Shown: piece after piece, positions 8,184 to 18,068 of the stretch
How positions within the stretch are numbered: position 1 is the first letter of the stretch
Layout: every line of letters starts with the position of its first letter
Assembly (NCBI RefSeq): GCF_009741275.1
Contig: NZ_WOWS01000002.1
Span: 186,001-250,000 of the forward strand
DNA from: Winogradskyella endarachnes
GTDB lineage: Bacteria > Bacteroidota > Bacteroidia > Flavobacteriales > Flavobacteriaceae
DNA: 64,000 nucleotides
Direction: 5' to 3'
The notes under the pieces: model-generated
What the model saw: the letters and a program-made list of their open reading frames with translations, nothing else
Database searches by the model: none
What the model was told of the DNA's origin: nothing
Program-made: the position numbers and the translations under genes

Positions 8184-11100
8184 CTAGGTAATCCACTTGG
8201 CTAGCGTATCAAATAAATGTTCCTTTACAATTGGTTTAGATAAAAAGTCTACACATCCTTTTTCGTAGCACATATTTTTTTCTTCTTCCATGGCATGAGC
8301 CGTTTGCATTATTATTTTTGCCTCCGAATTAATTTGAAGTATTAAATCCATTGCTTCAATACCACTCATTTCTGGCATACGAATGTCTAATAGTATTAAG
8401 TCTACATTTGGGTTTTCCTTGTAGTATTTTACTGCAATTTTACCGTTGTTAGCAAAAAGTAATTTTGCTCCTGTTTTCTTTAATATTGCTTCTAATAACA
8501 TTCTTATTAACATATTGTCCTCTGCAATAAGTATTGATTTGTTTTTTAGGAATTTGCCGTTTTGTCTGGTCTTTTGGGTGTTACTTAACTCTAATGCTGT
8601 AGCTAATTTAATAGGTATGGTAAACTCAAATGTTGTGCCTTTGTATCTTTTAGATTCAACAGTAATATCGCCACCTAAGAGTGTAACTATAGCTTTACAA
8701 ATAGATAAGCCTAAACCTGTGCCATCATATTTAGCACTGTCCTTATAATTGACTTGTTTAAAACGTTCAAAAATTTCTTTTTGTTTGTTTTTGGCAATAC
8801 CTATGCCTTCATCTTTTACAAAAAAGCGTAGGTAATTTTCTTCTCGGGTAAAACCATAAGATATAGTTCCTTTTTCGGAGAATTTAACCGCATTGTTAAT
8901 AAGGTTAGATACAACTTGCTCTAACCGTCTTGGGTCTGTGTTAATATTTAAACTTTTTAATTCATCCGGAATTATAGGTTTTAGCGTAAGGTGCTCTTTG
9001 TCTTTTTGTTTTTTTACTTGTTCAAAGGTGAGTGTTAAGTTTTCTATGAGGTCAGAAACGTTACAATTTTTATAAACCAGTTTTAACTCGTCAGATTCAA
9101 TTTTTGAAACGTCAATTATATCATTAATTAGATTTAAAAGTTGTTTAGAGTTATTGTCTATAATTTCTATATATCGTAAACGATTTTCCTTACTAAGCGT
9201 ATCACTTCTTAGTAAATCTGCAAATCCTAAAACACTAGATATCGGTGTTCTTATTTCATGGCTCATATTGGCTAAAAAGAAATTCTTATGCTTGTTTGCT
9301 AAAACGGCATCTTCGGCTTGTTTTTTAGCCATAATTAATGCTTTTTCATTTTCTTTAATAGTGGTGATATCTTGTGCGGATCCACGTAATTTTACAATTT
9401 TTCCTTTTTCTTTTACGGCTTCGCCTTTTGCCCACATCCATCCTTTTTCGCCATTATCTCTAATAATATTTAATTCTAATTCGTAAGGTTTTCCTTTAGT
9501 TCCTGCCAGTTCAACAGCTTTAGATAGTGTGTTCCAGCTTTGTTCAGTAAAAAAACGTTTATGTTTGTGATATTTTGGAGGATGTTCTGCGATGTCTAAT
9601 CTAAATATTCTAAATAATTCATCACTCCAACTTACTTCTCCTGTTTTAGTTTCTAAGGTCCAACTGCCAACATGTGTAATACTTTGAATTCTATCGAGTT
9701 CTAGTTTGCTTTTAGTTAGGGCTTCTTCTTTTTTCTTCAATTCTGTAAAGTCTGAAATTGTGCCTGCAAATTCTCCAACTTTAGGGCAAAATGTATTAAC
9801 ATGGAAGTATTTATTTAACGGTAAAACATAACCTTCAATAGTTTGTTTTTTACCCTTCAGTGCTGTTTCTCCATATTTTTGAATCCACTTATTTGGGTCT
9901 TTAATTAAAGATGGTAAAATTTCTGATACTTTTTTGCCTACGATATCCTTTGCCTCTTTGCCAATTAGTTTGGTATAAGCCATATTAACATCTAGGTATT
10001 CCCAATCTACAGCTTCGCCTTTTTTGTTTGTTATAATTTTAGCATGTATGAAGCCTTCTGTTAAATTTTGAAATAACTCATGGTACTTAAGCTCTGCAGC
10101 TTCTAATTCTAGTTCAATCTCCTTTATTTTATTTATGTTATCTATAGTTATCACTACGCCATCTATAACTTTATTAGATGTTATAAAAGGGCTAATACGC
10201 TGAAAGTAATAGTTGCCATTAATATCTCTAAGTTGATTCTCAATTGTGGTAGGTTTTTTTAATACATTTTGAGAGTCAGTAATTAATTTTGATGTTGTTT
10301 TAGCATCAAAATTTGAAGTAAAATTTGATAGTTTACGACCTATATCTGCCTCTTCTAATTTAAAAATCTTTTTAATGGCAGGTGTAAACTTTCTTATACA
10401 TAAATCCGCATCTAAAAAAAGCGTTGCTATTTCTGTGTTATCTAAAAGGTTTGATAAATCATTGCTGAGGTTTGTAAGCTCTTTGTTTTTTTCTTGCATT
10501 TCGGTGTTTACCGTATACAATTCTTCGTTAACAGATTGCAACTCTTCATTGGTGCTCTGTAATTCTTCATTAGTAGCCATTAACTCTTCGTTAGATGACT
10601 GTAACTCTTCATTTGCTGTCTCTAATTCTTCAATGGCATTTTGAAGTTCTGTTTTAACAATTTTTAGTTCATTTTCTAGGTCTTCTATTTGTTCTTTAGA
10701 GCTTTCACTTACAATTTCATTTTTAAGATTTATTTCTTCTATATTCGTCTCTCTTTTATCTGGACTAAATTCTTTTAAATAGCAGTTTTTTAAATTTTCA
10801 TCTTTAATTGGTTTATGTATTTTTAAACTAAAAGAAAAGGACCCTTCCTTTGTAATACTACTAACATTACTTATTAAAATATCTTTATTAGTTTTTTTTA
10901 ATCTGTTAACGCCATTTTTAAGGCTAATAGCAAGGTTTTTATCTACAATTTTTAATAAGTTATTTTCAAAAACACCTTCTGTATGATATAGCTTTTTACC
11001 TACGTTACCCTTAATAAATAGAATATTAAATTCAGCATCTATAAAAATAGCATCAGGGCTAAAGCGTTTACTTAAGTAATGATGATATATATATTCTTCA

Positions 11101-12614
11101 TTACTTACAGCGTGTTTTGAGTTAATTTTTGGAGCCATTTTTTTCGGTGATGTTATAGTATTTGTTGAGAGAAAGGTTTTGATAAGATTTGGAGAATATT
11201 TAGATTCTGAAATATTTTGAAAAATTTTCCATTTGGTATTAATAGTTTTAAAATGAGTAGCAACATTGCCTAAGGATTCGCTATTACCTAGAAAAAGAAA
11301 ACCGTTTATATTTAAAGAAAAGTGAAAGGTTTGTAAAACTTTTCGTTGAATGTTTCTATCTAAATATATGAGTAAGTTTCTGCAGGATATTAAATCTAAT
11401 TTAATAAACGGAGGGTCGCTAATTAGGTTATGCTTAGAAAACACTATTTTTTCGCGTAGAGATTTTCTAATTTGAAGCTTATTGTTATTTATAAAAAAAT
11501 AGGTTTCTATATGTTTTTTGCTAATCTCATTAACGATGTCAATATTGTAACTGCCAGAACTTGCTGTATCAATACTTCTAGCATCAATATCTGTTGCAAA
11601 AATTTTAAAATCTATGGATAATTTCTTTTTTGTTATATAATCACTAAACAATATAGCTAAAGAGTAAACTTCTTCACCACTAGAACATCCAGCTACCCAT
11701 ATTCTAATTTCTTCACCAGGTTTTTTAGAATTACAAATTTGAGGTACAATTTTGTCTTTTATATCTATAAAGGCTTCATCATCTCTAAAGAAACGTGTAA
11801 CTCCTATTAAAAAATCATCTCTTAAGACTGCTTTTTCTTCATCATTGTTTTTTACAAACAATCTATATTCAAAAATATTCTGAATATTTAGGCTAACCAT
11901 CCTTTTTTCTATTCTACGTAAAACTGTATTTTTTTTATAATTTCTAAAATCTACATTACAATAGTTAAATACATCAAGAAGAATTTTATTTATTTCAGGT
12001 TCTTCTTTAAGGTTAAAAGTTTTTATGAGATTTAACATTTTACCTTGTTTAAAGTTTAAGAATTCTGCGATATGTCTGACGTCTTCTATATAATCTACAG
12101 TTTTAGTAATGATGGCCGAGTTTGGCATGCCGTCAAATTGCGCATCATTTGGATCTTGGGCAATAATAATTCCTCCAGTTTCTTTTACTGTTCTGATACC
12201 TCTAGAACCATCTGAGCCTGTACCAGATAAAATAATAGCAATTGCTTTTTCTTTAAATTCTTCACCTAAGGTTTGAAAAAAGATATCAATAGGAAGGTTT
12301 AAGTTATGTTTAGGGCCTTTATCTAGTAAGTAGATTTTTGAACCTTTTACATGTAAGTTTTTATTAGGTTGATTTAAATAGATGCAGTTAGGCTTAATGC
12401 TCTGTTTGTCTTTAGCAGTATAGATTGGCATATCTGTGTACTTGGCTAAAAGTTCTGGCATTAAACTTTTAAAATCTGGAGAAAGGTGTTGCACTATAAT
12501 AAATGCCATGCCAGTATCTTTAGGTATATAGCTAAATAAATCTTGTAAAGCCCTTAAAGCGCCTGCTGAAGCGCCAATGCCTACTACCTTAAAGCTTTGT
12601 TTATCTGTGTTCAT
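8184..12614 (-). CDS. CheB-CheR-PAS-histidine kinase-receiver hybrid
   Basis: A 1476-residue soluble signalling protein. Domains in order: CheB methylesterase (about 8-190, triad candidates Ser16, His43, Asp135); CheR methyltransferase (about 205-475, with VAGCSSGEEVYSL binding SAM); a poorly conserved stretch; a long heptad coiled coil of NEELQS-type units (about 650-745); three PAS domains (about 745-1090); a HisKA helix with the H-box MSHEIRTP (near 1120); an ATPase domain (NNAVKFSEKG, DEGIGI, GTGLGLSI); and a C-terminal receiver with phospho-acceptor Asp near 1410 and Lys in SKPI. Typical of flavobacterial stand-alone hybrids. No chemoreceptor, CheA or flagellar gene is nearby, so the CheB/CheR pair probably modifies its own complex or unknown partners. 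Confidence 0.93.
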   Translation of the reverse strand: MNTDKQSFKVVGIGASAGALRALQDLFSYIPKDTGMAFIIVQHLSPDFKSLMPELLAKYTDMPIYTAKDKQSIKPNCIYLNQPNKNLHVKGSKIYLLDKGPKHNLNLPIDIFFQTLGEEFKEKAIAIILSGTGSDGSRGIRTVKETGGIIIAQDPNDAQFDGMPNSAIITKTVDYIEDVRHIAEFLNFKQGKMLNLIKTFNLKEEPEINKILLDVFNYCNVDFRNYKKNTVLRRIEKRMVSLNIQNIFEYRLFVKNNDEEKAVLRDDFLIGVTRFFRDDEAFIDIKDKIVPQICNSKKPGEEIRIWVAGCSSGEEVYSLAILFSDYITKKKLSIDFKIFATDIDARSIDTASSGSYNIDIVNEISKKHIETYFFINNNKLQIRKSLREKIVFSKHNLISDPPFIKLDLISCRNLLIYLDRNIQRKVLQTFHFSLNINGFLFLGNSESLGNVATHFKTINTKWKIFQNISESKYSPNLIKTFLSTNTITSPKKMAPKINSKHAVSNEEYIYHHYLSKRFSPDAIFIDAEFNILFIKGNVGKKLYHTEGVFENNLLKIVDKNLAISLKNGVNRLKKTNKDILISNVSSITKEGSFSFSLKIHKPIKDENLKNCYLKEFSPDKRETNIEEINLKNEIVSESSKEQIEDLENELKIVKTELQNAIEELETANEELQSSNEELMATNEELQSTNEELQSVNEELYTVNTEMQEKNKELTNLSNDLSNLLDNTEIATLFLDADLCIRKFTPAIKKIFKLEEADIGRKLSNFTSNFDAKTTSKLITDSQNVLKKPTTIENQLRDINGNYYFQRISPFITSNKVIDGVVITIDNINKIKEIELELEAAELKYHELFQNLTEGFIHAKIITNKKGEAVDWEYLDVNMAYTKLIGKEAKDIVGKKVSEILPSLIKDPNKWIQKYGETALKGKKQTIEGYVLPLNKYFHVNTFCPKVGEFAGTISDFTELKKKEEALTKSKLELDRIQSITHVGSWTLETKTGEVSWSDELFRIFRLDIAEHPPKYHKHKRFFTEQSWNTLSKAVELAGTKGKPYELELNIIRDNGEKGWMWAKGEAVKEKGKIVKLRGSAQDITTIKENEKALIMAKKQAEDAVLANKHKNFFLANMSHEIRTPISSVLGFADLLRSDTLSKENRLRYIEIIDNNSKQLLNLINDIIDVSKIESDELKLVYKNCNVSDLIENLTLTFEQVKKQKDKEHLTLKPIIPDELKSLNINTDPRRLEQVVSNLINNAVKFSEKGTISYGFTREENYLRFFVKDEGIGIAKNKQKEIFERFKQVNYKDSAKYDGTGLGLSICKAIVTLLGGDITVESKRYKGTTFEFTIPIKLATALELSNTQKTRQNGKFLKNKSILIAEDNMLIRMLLEAILKKTGAKLLFANNGKIAVKYYKENPNVDLILLDIRMPEMSGIEAMDLILQINSEAKIIMQTAHAMEEEKNMCYEKGCVDFLSKPIVKEHLFDTLAKWIT

Positions 12615-12702
12615 AGGGTTCTCTTCTGATGATTTATTACTAAGCTATAATAGTCTGTGACGCATACCATATAAAATAAACAGAGGTTTGTTTTATATAA
12701 AT

Positions 12703-12720
12703 AGTACAGTACAGTACAGT
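12703..12720. repeat. AGTAC tandem repeat, 3.6 copies
   Basis: Eighteen bases of perfect 5-bp repetition, about 90 bases upstream of the CheB-CheR hybrid start codon, so copy-number changes could alter its promoter spacing. Confidence 0.6.
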
Positions 12721-13025
12721 TAAACTTTTTTAAACCACAACTATGTGACCTATCAGAAAAGAATGGAGAGAAATAAACCTTAGTACCAAAGCTAGAATTT
12801 AGTTAAATGATATAAGGGCTTTTAAAATTATTATTTTAAAATGTAAAATAGTTCCGCCTTTCAATTTGTTAGGAATTGAGTTTTGGTTATGCTATTATAC
12901 AGTTAATTCTTAGGAGGAATTATGAGCCCTAATATACTTAAAATTTATTAATTTACAGATAAAAGTGATTTGTTTGTAGTAATAAACTTATTAATAAGAC
13001 TTGGTAGACCTAAAATTAAGACAAA

Positions 13026-13052
13026 AAAAGGAGACGTTTTACGTCTCCTTTT
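13026..13052 (-). terminator. accD terminator
   Basis: A perfect 11-bp stem (AAAAGGAGACG 13026-13036, CGTCTCCTTTT 13042-13052) with a T run on the minus strand, 40 bases beyond the accD stop. Confidence 0.85.
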
Positions 13053-13091
13053 GTACATGTTAATACCAAAATAATTATTAATATAATAAAT

Positions 13092-13949
13092 CTATGCTCT
13101 TACAGGTTGATTTGTAATAAGATCTATATATAAATTTACTTTGTTTTTTAAATCTTTACGATGCGTTATAAAATCTAAAAAACCATGCTCTAATAAGAAT
13201 TCTGAGGTTTGAAACCCTTCTGGTAATTCTTTACCTGTTGTATCTCTCACAATTCTTGGTCCTGCAAAACCAATTAAAGCTCCAGGCTCTGCAATATTAA
13301 TATCACCTAACATTGCAAATGAAGCAGTGGTTCCGCCAGTTGTTGGATCTGTACAAAGTGATATATATGGTATACCAGCGTCTGCTAATTGGGCTAATTT
13401 TACAGATGTTTTAGCCAATTGCATTAGAGATAAGGCTGCTTCCATCATACGAGCACCACCAGATTTACTAATAATCATTAAAGGTGTTTTCTTCTTTAAA
13501 GCGTATTCTGCGGCTCTTGCTATTTTTTCACCAACAACACTTCCCATAGACCCACCAATAAAACTAAAGTCCATACATGCAACAACAAGGTCTTTTCCAC
13601 TAGATTTGCCTACAGCAGTACGTACAGCATCTTTAAGATTAGTTTTTGCTTGTGCTGCTTTTAAGCGGTCTGGATATTTTTTTGTGTCTTCAAACTTTAA
13701 AGGGTCTTTAGAAGTTAAATTAGCATCTAATTCCGTGAATTTATTATCGTCAAATAAAATTTGAAAATATTCATTACTACCTATTCTTACATGGTATCCA
13801 TCTTCTGGGCTCACGTAGAAATTTTGTTCTAATTCTTTGGTGTCAATAATCTTACCTGTTGGAGATTTATACCAAAGACCTTTTGGTGTGTCTTTTTTTT
13901 CTTCAGTAGAGGTATGTATACCTTTTTCTTTTCTTTTAAACCAAGCCAT
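13092..13949 (-). CDS. accD: acetyl-CoA carboxylase carboxyltransferase subunit beta (zinc-less form)
   Basis: With AccA it transfers the carboxyl group from biotin to acetyl-CoA to make malonyl-CoA, the first step of fatty-acid synthesis. The 285 residues contain the crotonase-like core, with [26 protein letters not shown], and the oxyanion stretch [14 protein letters not shown]. The N-terminal segment normally forms a four-cysteine zinc ribbon. Here residues 26-53 align with it (WYKSPTG...YVSPEDG), but all four cysteines are absent (replaced by Ser29, a gap, Ser47 and Asp50). I believe this is shared by flavobacterial AccD. The gene stands alone, as accD often does, separate from accBC. Confidence 0.95.
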   Translation of the reverse strand: MAWFKRKEKGIHTSTEEKKDTPKGLWYKSPTGKIIDTKELEQNFYVSPEDGYHVRIGSNEYFQILFDDNKFTELDANLTSKDPLKFEDTKKYPDRLKAAQAKTNLKDAVRTAVGKSSGKDLVVACMDFSFIGGSMGSVVGEKIARAAEYALKKKTPLMIISKSGGARMMEAALSLMQLAKTSVKLAQLADAGIPYISLCTDPTTGGTTASFAMLGDINIAEPGALIGFAGPRIVRDTTGKELPEGFQTSEFLLEHGFLDFITHRKDLKNKVNLYIDLITNQPVRA

Positions 13950-13970
13950 ATTTAGGTTACGATTTTTAAT

Positions 13971-13992
13971 CCTTCGACTAGCTCAGGACAGG
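13971..13992. repeat. CCTTCGACTAGCTCAGG dispersed-repeat motif
   Basis: An imperfect palindrome (CCT...AGG) in the accD upstream spacer. From memory it matches a class of short intergenic repeats of the form CCTTCGACT-GCTCAGG found many times in Bacteroidota genomes. An 8-bp inverted repeat (GATTATGA 13998-14005, TCATAATC 14016-14023) follows directly. Confidence 0.45.
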
Positions 13993-14136
13993 TTTATGAT
14001 TATGATCTATAAAACTCATAATCGTATTTATTTAGTTAGTTATCATTTGCTGTTGCAAAGGGTACAAACTTACTATTTTATTAAATATAACTCAAAAATT
14101 GGTAAAAGTATCTTGTATTATTAATTATTATAAACA

Positions 14137-14180
14137 AATAAAAACCCACTAAAACTCTGATATATAGTTTTAATGGGTTT
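14137..14180 (-). terminator. fbaA terminator
   Basis: AACCCACTAAAACT pairs with AGTTTTAATGGGTT (one mismatch), followed on the minus strand by TTTTATTTG. It is 22 bases beyond the fbaA stop. Confidence 0.75.
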
Positions 14181-14201
14181 AAATTGAAATTTTAAAAAAT
14201 G

Positions 14202-15269
14202 TTATAACGTATCTACATTATTTAAATCTTGGAATGCTTTTTTAAGTCTTTCTACAAAAGCACCTTCACCTTTACGCAACCAAACACGAGGGTCGTAATA
14301 CTTTTTGTTTGGTAAATCTGCACCATCAGGATTTCCTATTTGTGTTTGTAAGTAGTCTTTTTTATCTAAAACATAATCTCTAACACCACTTAAAAATGCA
14401 TATTGCATATCGGTATCAATGTTCATTTTAACTACGCCATAGCTAATACCTTCTCTGATTTCTTCAACTGTAGAACCTGATCCACCATGAAATACAAAAT
14501 CAATGTGATTGTGCTCAACACCATATTTTTCTGTAATAAAATCTTGAGAGTTCTTCAAAATTTTTGGTGTTAGTTTTACATTTCCAGGTCTGTAAACTCC
14601 ATGAACATTTCCAAAAGCAGCAGCTATTGTAAATTGATCACTCACTTTACTTAACTCTTCATAAGCATAAGCAACTTCTTCTGGTTGTGTATATAATTTA
14701 GAGGCATCTACATCACTGTTATCTACGCCATCTTCTTCACCTCCTGTTATACCTAATTCAATTTCTAAAGTCATACCCATTTTGCTCATGCGCTCAAGAT
14801 ATGTCTTACAGATTTCTATGTTTTCTTCTAATGGCTCTTCAGATAAATCTATCATATGAGAGCTATATAGAGGTTTTCCTGTTTCTTCAAAATGCTTTTC
14901 ACTTGCATCTAATAAACCATCAATCCAAGGTAATAATTTTTTAGCACAGTGGTCTGTATGTAAAATTACAGGTACACCATAAGCTTCTGCCATTTGGTGA
15001 ACATGTTTGGCACCAGCAATAGATCCTGCAATTGCAGCTTTTTGACCTTCATTACTTAAGCCTTTACCTGCATTAAATTGAGCACCACCATTTGAAAATT
15101 GAATAATAACTGGAGCATTTAAATCTCTGGCAGTTTCTAAAACACCATTAATAGTGTTAGAACCAATAACGTTTACTGCAGGTAAGGCAAAGCCTTTCTC
15201 TTTAGCGTAATTAAAAATATTCTGAACTTCTTTACCTGTGGCAACGCCTGGTTTGATATTGTGACTCAT
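14202..15269 (-). CDS. fbaA: class II fructose-bisphosphate aldolase
   Basis: A zinc-dependent aldolase that cleaves fructose-1,6-bisphosphate into dihydroxyacetone phosphate and glyceraldehyde-3-phosphate in glycolysis and runs in reverse in gluconeogenesis. At 355 residues it matches the E. coli FbaA subgroup (359). Visible signatures are VILHTDHCAKKLLPWIDGLL (zinc histidine and catalytic Asp), the class II motif around LEIELGITGGEEDG, the second zinc His in NVHGVY, the third in FVFHGGSGST, and the phosphate-binding NIDTDMQYAF. It stands alone with its own TAnnTTTG box and terminator. Confidence 0.97.
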   Translation of the reverse strand: MSHNIKPGVATGKEVQNIFNYAKEKGFALPAVNVIGSNTINGVLETARDLNAPVIIQFSNGGAQFNAGKGLSNEGQKAAIAGSIAGAKHVHQMAEAYGVPVILHTDHCAKKLLPWIDGLLDASEKHFEETGKPLYSSHMIDLSEEPLEENIEICKTYLERMSKMGMTLEIELGITGGEEDGVDNSDVDASKLYTQPEEVAYAYEELSKVSDQFTIAAAFGNVHGVYRPGNVKLTPKILKNSQDFITEKYGVEHNHIDFVFHGGSGSTVEEIREGISYGVVKMNIDTDMQYAFLSGVRDYVLDKKDYLQTQIGNPDGADLPNKKYYDPRVWLRKGEGAFVERLKKAFQDLNNVDTL

Positions 15270-15295
15270 AATTAATGTATTGAAAATTTAGTAAT

Positions 15296-15303
15296 CAAAA
15301 ATA
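15296..15303 (-). promoter_or_regulatory. -7 box TATTTTTG of fbaA
   Basis: TAnnTTTG match ending 26 bases before the fbaA start codon. No clear -33 element. Confidence 0.55.
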
Positions 15304-15439
15304 CACAAAATTTGAGTATTTATCTACTTTGAGTGCTGATAAAATACCGAAAACGATATAGTACTAAAACTATCTTAATCCCCTGATTTTATTAGAAGCT
15401 TATTGTTTTAAACACTAATAATTGTGATGTATAATAATA

Positions 15440-18025
15440 CTAAAAAGGATAATTAATTCCAATGTTAAAAACTGCATTGGTAAAATTATAATTTCTAAAC
15501 CATCGCTTATTGGTAGGTTCGGAAGGGTCATACGTTTTAAAACCAGTGTCTAAGCGCACAACAAAGAAATCAAAATCGTAACGTAAGCCAAAACCAGAGC
15601 CAACGGCTATGTCTTTTAAAGAATCTAAATTGGTGAAAGTTGAAGCTTCGTCTGTAACGTTGTCTAGTACGTTCCATATATTACCAGCATCTACAAATAA
15701 TGCACCATGCCATTGACCAAAAATATTAAAACGTTGTTCTGCACTAAAATGAAGTTTAAAATTGGCTTCGTTAAACTCATTAGTAGAATTTGAGCTTCCT
15801 GGTCCCAAATTGTATGCAGACCAAGCTCTGTTATCGTTTGGTCCACCAGCAAAGAAACTTTCTGCAAAAGGAATACTATTAGAGTTGCCATAAGGTATGG
15901 CTATACCAGCATAACTTCTAAAAGCTAAAACGTTTTGCCTGCCTAGGTCAATATATTTTATATAATCTATTTCTGTTTTTATGTATTGAGAGAATGCTAC
16001 ATCAAAAATTTCATAATTTCCTGCATCGTTTTTAGACACATCTGTTAATTTAGATATTGCAGATAAAAAATTCCCAGCCGATTCTATTCGCCATTTAAAA
16101 ATTGAAAAGTCGTTGTCAAAAATATTTTTTCGTTTGTCTTTTTTATAGTCAAAACTTGTTGAGAATATAAGGTTGTCTTCTGTTAACCGTTCTTTACGTT
16201 CTTCAATGTTTTGAACTGTAGAGTAGTCATCGTCATTTGATGTTAAACTGGTATTATTAGATAGTACATCTTCTATAAAAACGTCTGCAGGATAATATGG
16301 TGTAGATAGAGAATCGTCGTACAACTCTTCTCCATCAGCTATGTAACCTATATCTTCTGCAATAGAATTTAAGCTATTATAAGAATTTGTGTAAACGCCA
16401 AAGTAATTGCTTGTGTTTAAGTTTCTTATAAAGTTTATATTAAATAGTTCTAAGGTGTTTGTTACTGTTTTAGAAGGGAACCAATTGTAACTAAAAACAC
16501 CCGATAATGATTGTTTATCTAAACCTATATTTTGCTGACTCGTTGCAGAAATAGACATAGATGTGCTAGGCGACATAAATTTGGGAATAATTTTAGCGGT
16601 TTTAAACGGACTAAATAATCTAGGAATAGTTAATCTTATGTTTCCTCCAAACTCATTAATATCAAAAAAGCTAGTTTCTCCGGCTGCAGGATCTTGAGAT
16701 GCTCCAATGGCTGCAATACCAGATATTTCAAGTGTTTCTGCACCTCTAAAAACATTTCTAATTTTTAAACCTGTACTAAAAGAAAATCCTATTTTTTGAA
16801 TATTACTTGTGTTTATTTCGGGTTCAAAACTTAAGTCATATTTTTTTTTTGGTTCTAGCCTTATGTTTGCCGTGAGCGTGGAATCGTCTTCGTTTTCTAT
16901 ATACTCTATGTCTGGATATCTAAACATTTGTAAATCGTTTAGGTATCGTTGCGTTCTGGTTCTGGCAATATCACTGTAAGTATCTCCTTTATGTATAAAA
17001 ATAGCATCTGTGATTGCTTTAGGTCTATATTTTAATTTCTCTTTACTGTATAAATTATAGTTTCTATGTTTGGTGGTATCTGTAATTGGTAGAAATCTGT
17101 TTTCATAATTACTGTCTGTAAAAATATTAACTTCCTTTATTTTATATATCTTAAAAGGTAAAACAGTAACCGAATCTTCATTCCTTATAATACGGTTTCC
17201 TATTTTTAAGTCTGTATGTACTTTATGATTTGTATCTATAGTGTCAATATCAAATCTTATGTAATCTTGCCCAAAATGATAAAAACCAGAATTTCTTAAA
17301 AAGGTATTGATGCGTTCGCGTTCGTTTATAAAATTCTCATCATTATATTGCTCTCCTTTTTTAAGTAAAGAGTTTGCTATAAGTTTTGGGTATAAAGACT
17401 CTATTTTAGGACTGCTTATGTATGGGTTTAAAGAATCTAATATATAAGGTGTATGTTTTATAACTTTATATGTTACTTGCGCTAATTTATTACTATCTTT
17501 TTCTACGCTGTAACTTACTTCATTATTAAACCATCCTTTACTATAATAATATTTTCTAAGATTAGTTACAGTGTTTTCTGTTTTATCTTCGTTATAAATT
17601 ACAGGTTCTTCTCCAATACGCTTTAACCAAGCATTAAAATTACGTCTAGATTGTAATTGTTTATTAAATTGTTTTTTAGAAAGTAAAGCAATTCTTCGTT
17701 TTACTTTTAAAGAATCGCTTAACACGTTAGTTTCTATAATAGAATCTATATTTGGTCTAGCTAGATTGTATATGTGCAGTTTTAAAGGGAACCCAAAGAA
17801 CTTACGCATTCCAGAATTGGTTTTCTGAATTACAATATTATTAATACGTTCATTCATTACAGTATTACCATCCTCTACAATAGTATTATTTGTTATTAAG
17901 TGTTCATTGTCTTTTACTCGTTTTACAACATTACAAGAGCTTAATAATACCAAACACAAAATGGAGAATAAACCTTTTAAAAGTGATTTGTATTCGGTTT
18001 TTAATATGGAGGGAAATTGGTGCAA
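15440..18025 (-). CDS. tamL: TamL-type lipoprotein BamA/TamA-family outer-membrane protein
   Basis: An Omp85-superfamily outer-membrane barrel, 861 residues. The N-terminus is a lipoprotein signal peptide ending LLSSC (Cys31), which distinguishes TamL from TamA/BamA. POTRA-like domains fill about residues 45-400 and the 16-strand barrel the rest, with the Omp85 strand motif in FAGGPNDNRAWSAYNLGPG and a terminal aromatic (NYPF). TamL is known to replace TamA in Bacteroidota. Its job is thought to be membrane protein or lipid delivery with TamB. No tamB is adjacent. The only possible start is a TTG at 18025, since an in-frame stop lies 5 to 3 bases upstream. It is divergent from the rRNA methyltransferase gene. 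Confidence 0.85.
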   Translation of the reverse strand: MHQFPSILKTEYKSLLKGLFSILCLVLLSSCNVVKRVKDNEHLITNNTIVEDGNTVMNERINNIVIQKTNSGMRKFFGFPLKLHIYNLARPNIDSIIETNVLSDSLKVKRRIALLSKKQFNKQLQSRRNFNAWLKRIGEEPVIYNEDKTENTVTNLRKYYYSKGWFNNEVSYSVEKDSNKLAQVTYKVIKHTPYILDSLNPYISSPKIESLYPKLIANSLLKKGEQYNDENFINERERINTFLRNSGFYHFGQDYIRFDIDTIDTNHKVHTDLKIGNRIIRNEDSVTVLPFKIYKIKEVNIFTDSNYENRFLPITDTTKHRNYNLYSKEKLKYRPKAITDAIFIHKGDTYSDIARTRTQRYLNDLQMFRYPDIEYIENEDDSTLTANIRLEPKKKYDLSFEPEINTSNIQKIGFSFSTGLKIRNVFRGAETLEISGIAAIGASQDPAAGETSFFDINEFGGNIRLTIPRLFSPFKTAKIIPKFMSPSTSMSISATSQQNIGLDKQSLSGVFSYNWFPSKTVTNTLELFNINFIRNLNTSNYFGVYTNSYNSLNSIAEDIGYIADGEELYDDSLSTPYYPADVFIEDVLSNNTSLTSNDDDYSTVQNIEERKERLTEDNLIFSTSFDYKKDKRKNIFDNDFSIFKWRIESAGNFLSAISKLTDVSKNDAGNYEIFDVAFSQYIKTEIDYIKYIDLGRQNVLAFRSYAGIAIPYGNSNSIPFAESFFAGGPNDNRAWSAYNLGPGSSNSTNEFNEANFKLHFSAEQRFNIFGQWHGALFVDAGNIWNVLDNVTDEASTFTNLDSLKDIAVGSGFGLRYDFDFFVVRLDTGFKTYDPSEPTNKRWFRNYNFTNAVFNIGINYPF

Positions 18026-18068
18026 GATCTAACCTTAGTTACTTTTTTGATTAATGATAATTAAATAA

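Larger units (their letters stand above)
12615..13091. other. 477-base gene-poor intergenic region
   Basis: This is the upstream region of the CheB-CheR hybrid and the downstream region of accD. It holds a pentanucleotide tandem (AGTAC, 3.6 copies, 12703-12720), an AT-rich 9-bp inverted repeat (12820-12828/12833-12841), and a nine-codon plus-strand mini-ORF preceded by AGGAGG (12912-12951). The accD terminator is at its right end. I see no RNA gene or full-length reading frame. Confidence 0.5.

Noticed and set aside
12703..12720. AGTAC tandem as part of a CRISPR array
   Set aside because: Five-base units without spacers; no cas genes in the window.
13327..13764. Plus-strand open frame inside accD
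   Set aside because: Shadow frame of a conserved gene; several other such frames (for example in tamL, pruA and the Omp28 gene) were dismissed for the same reason.
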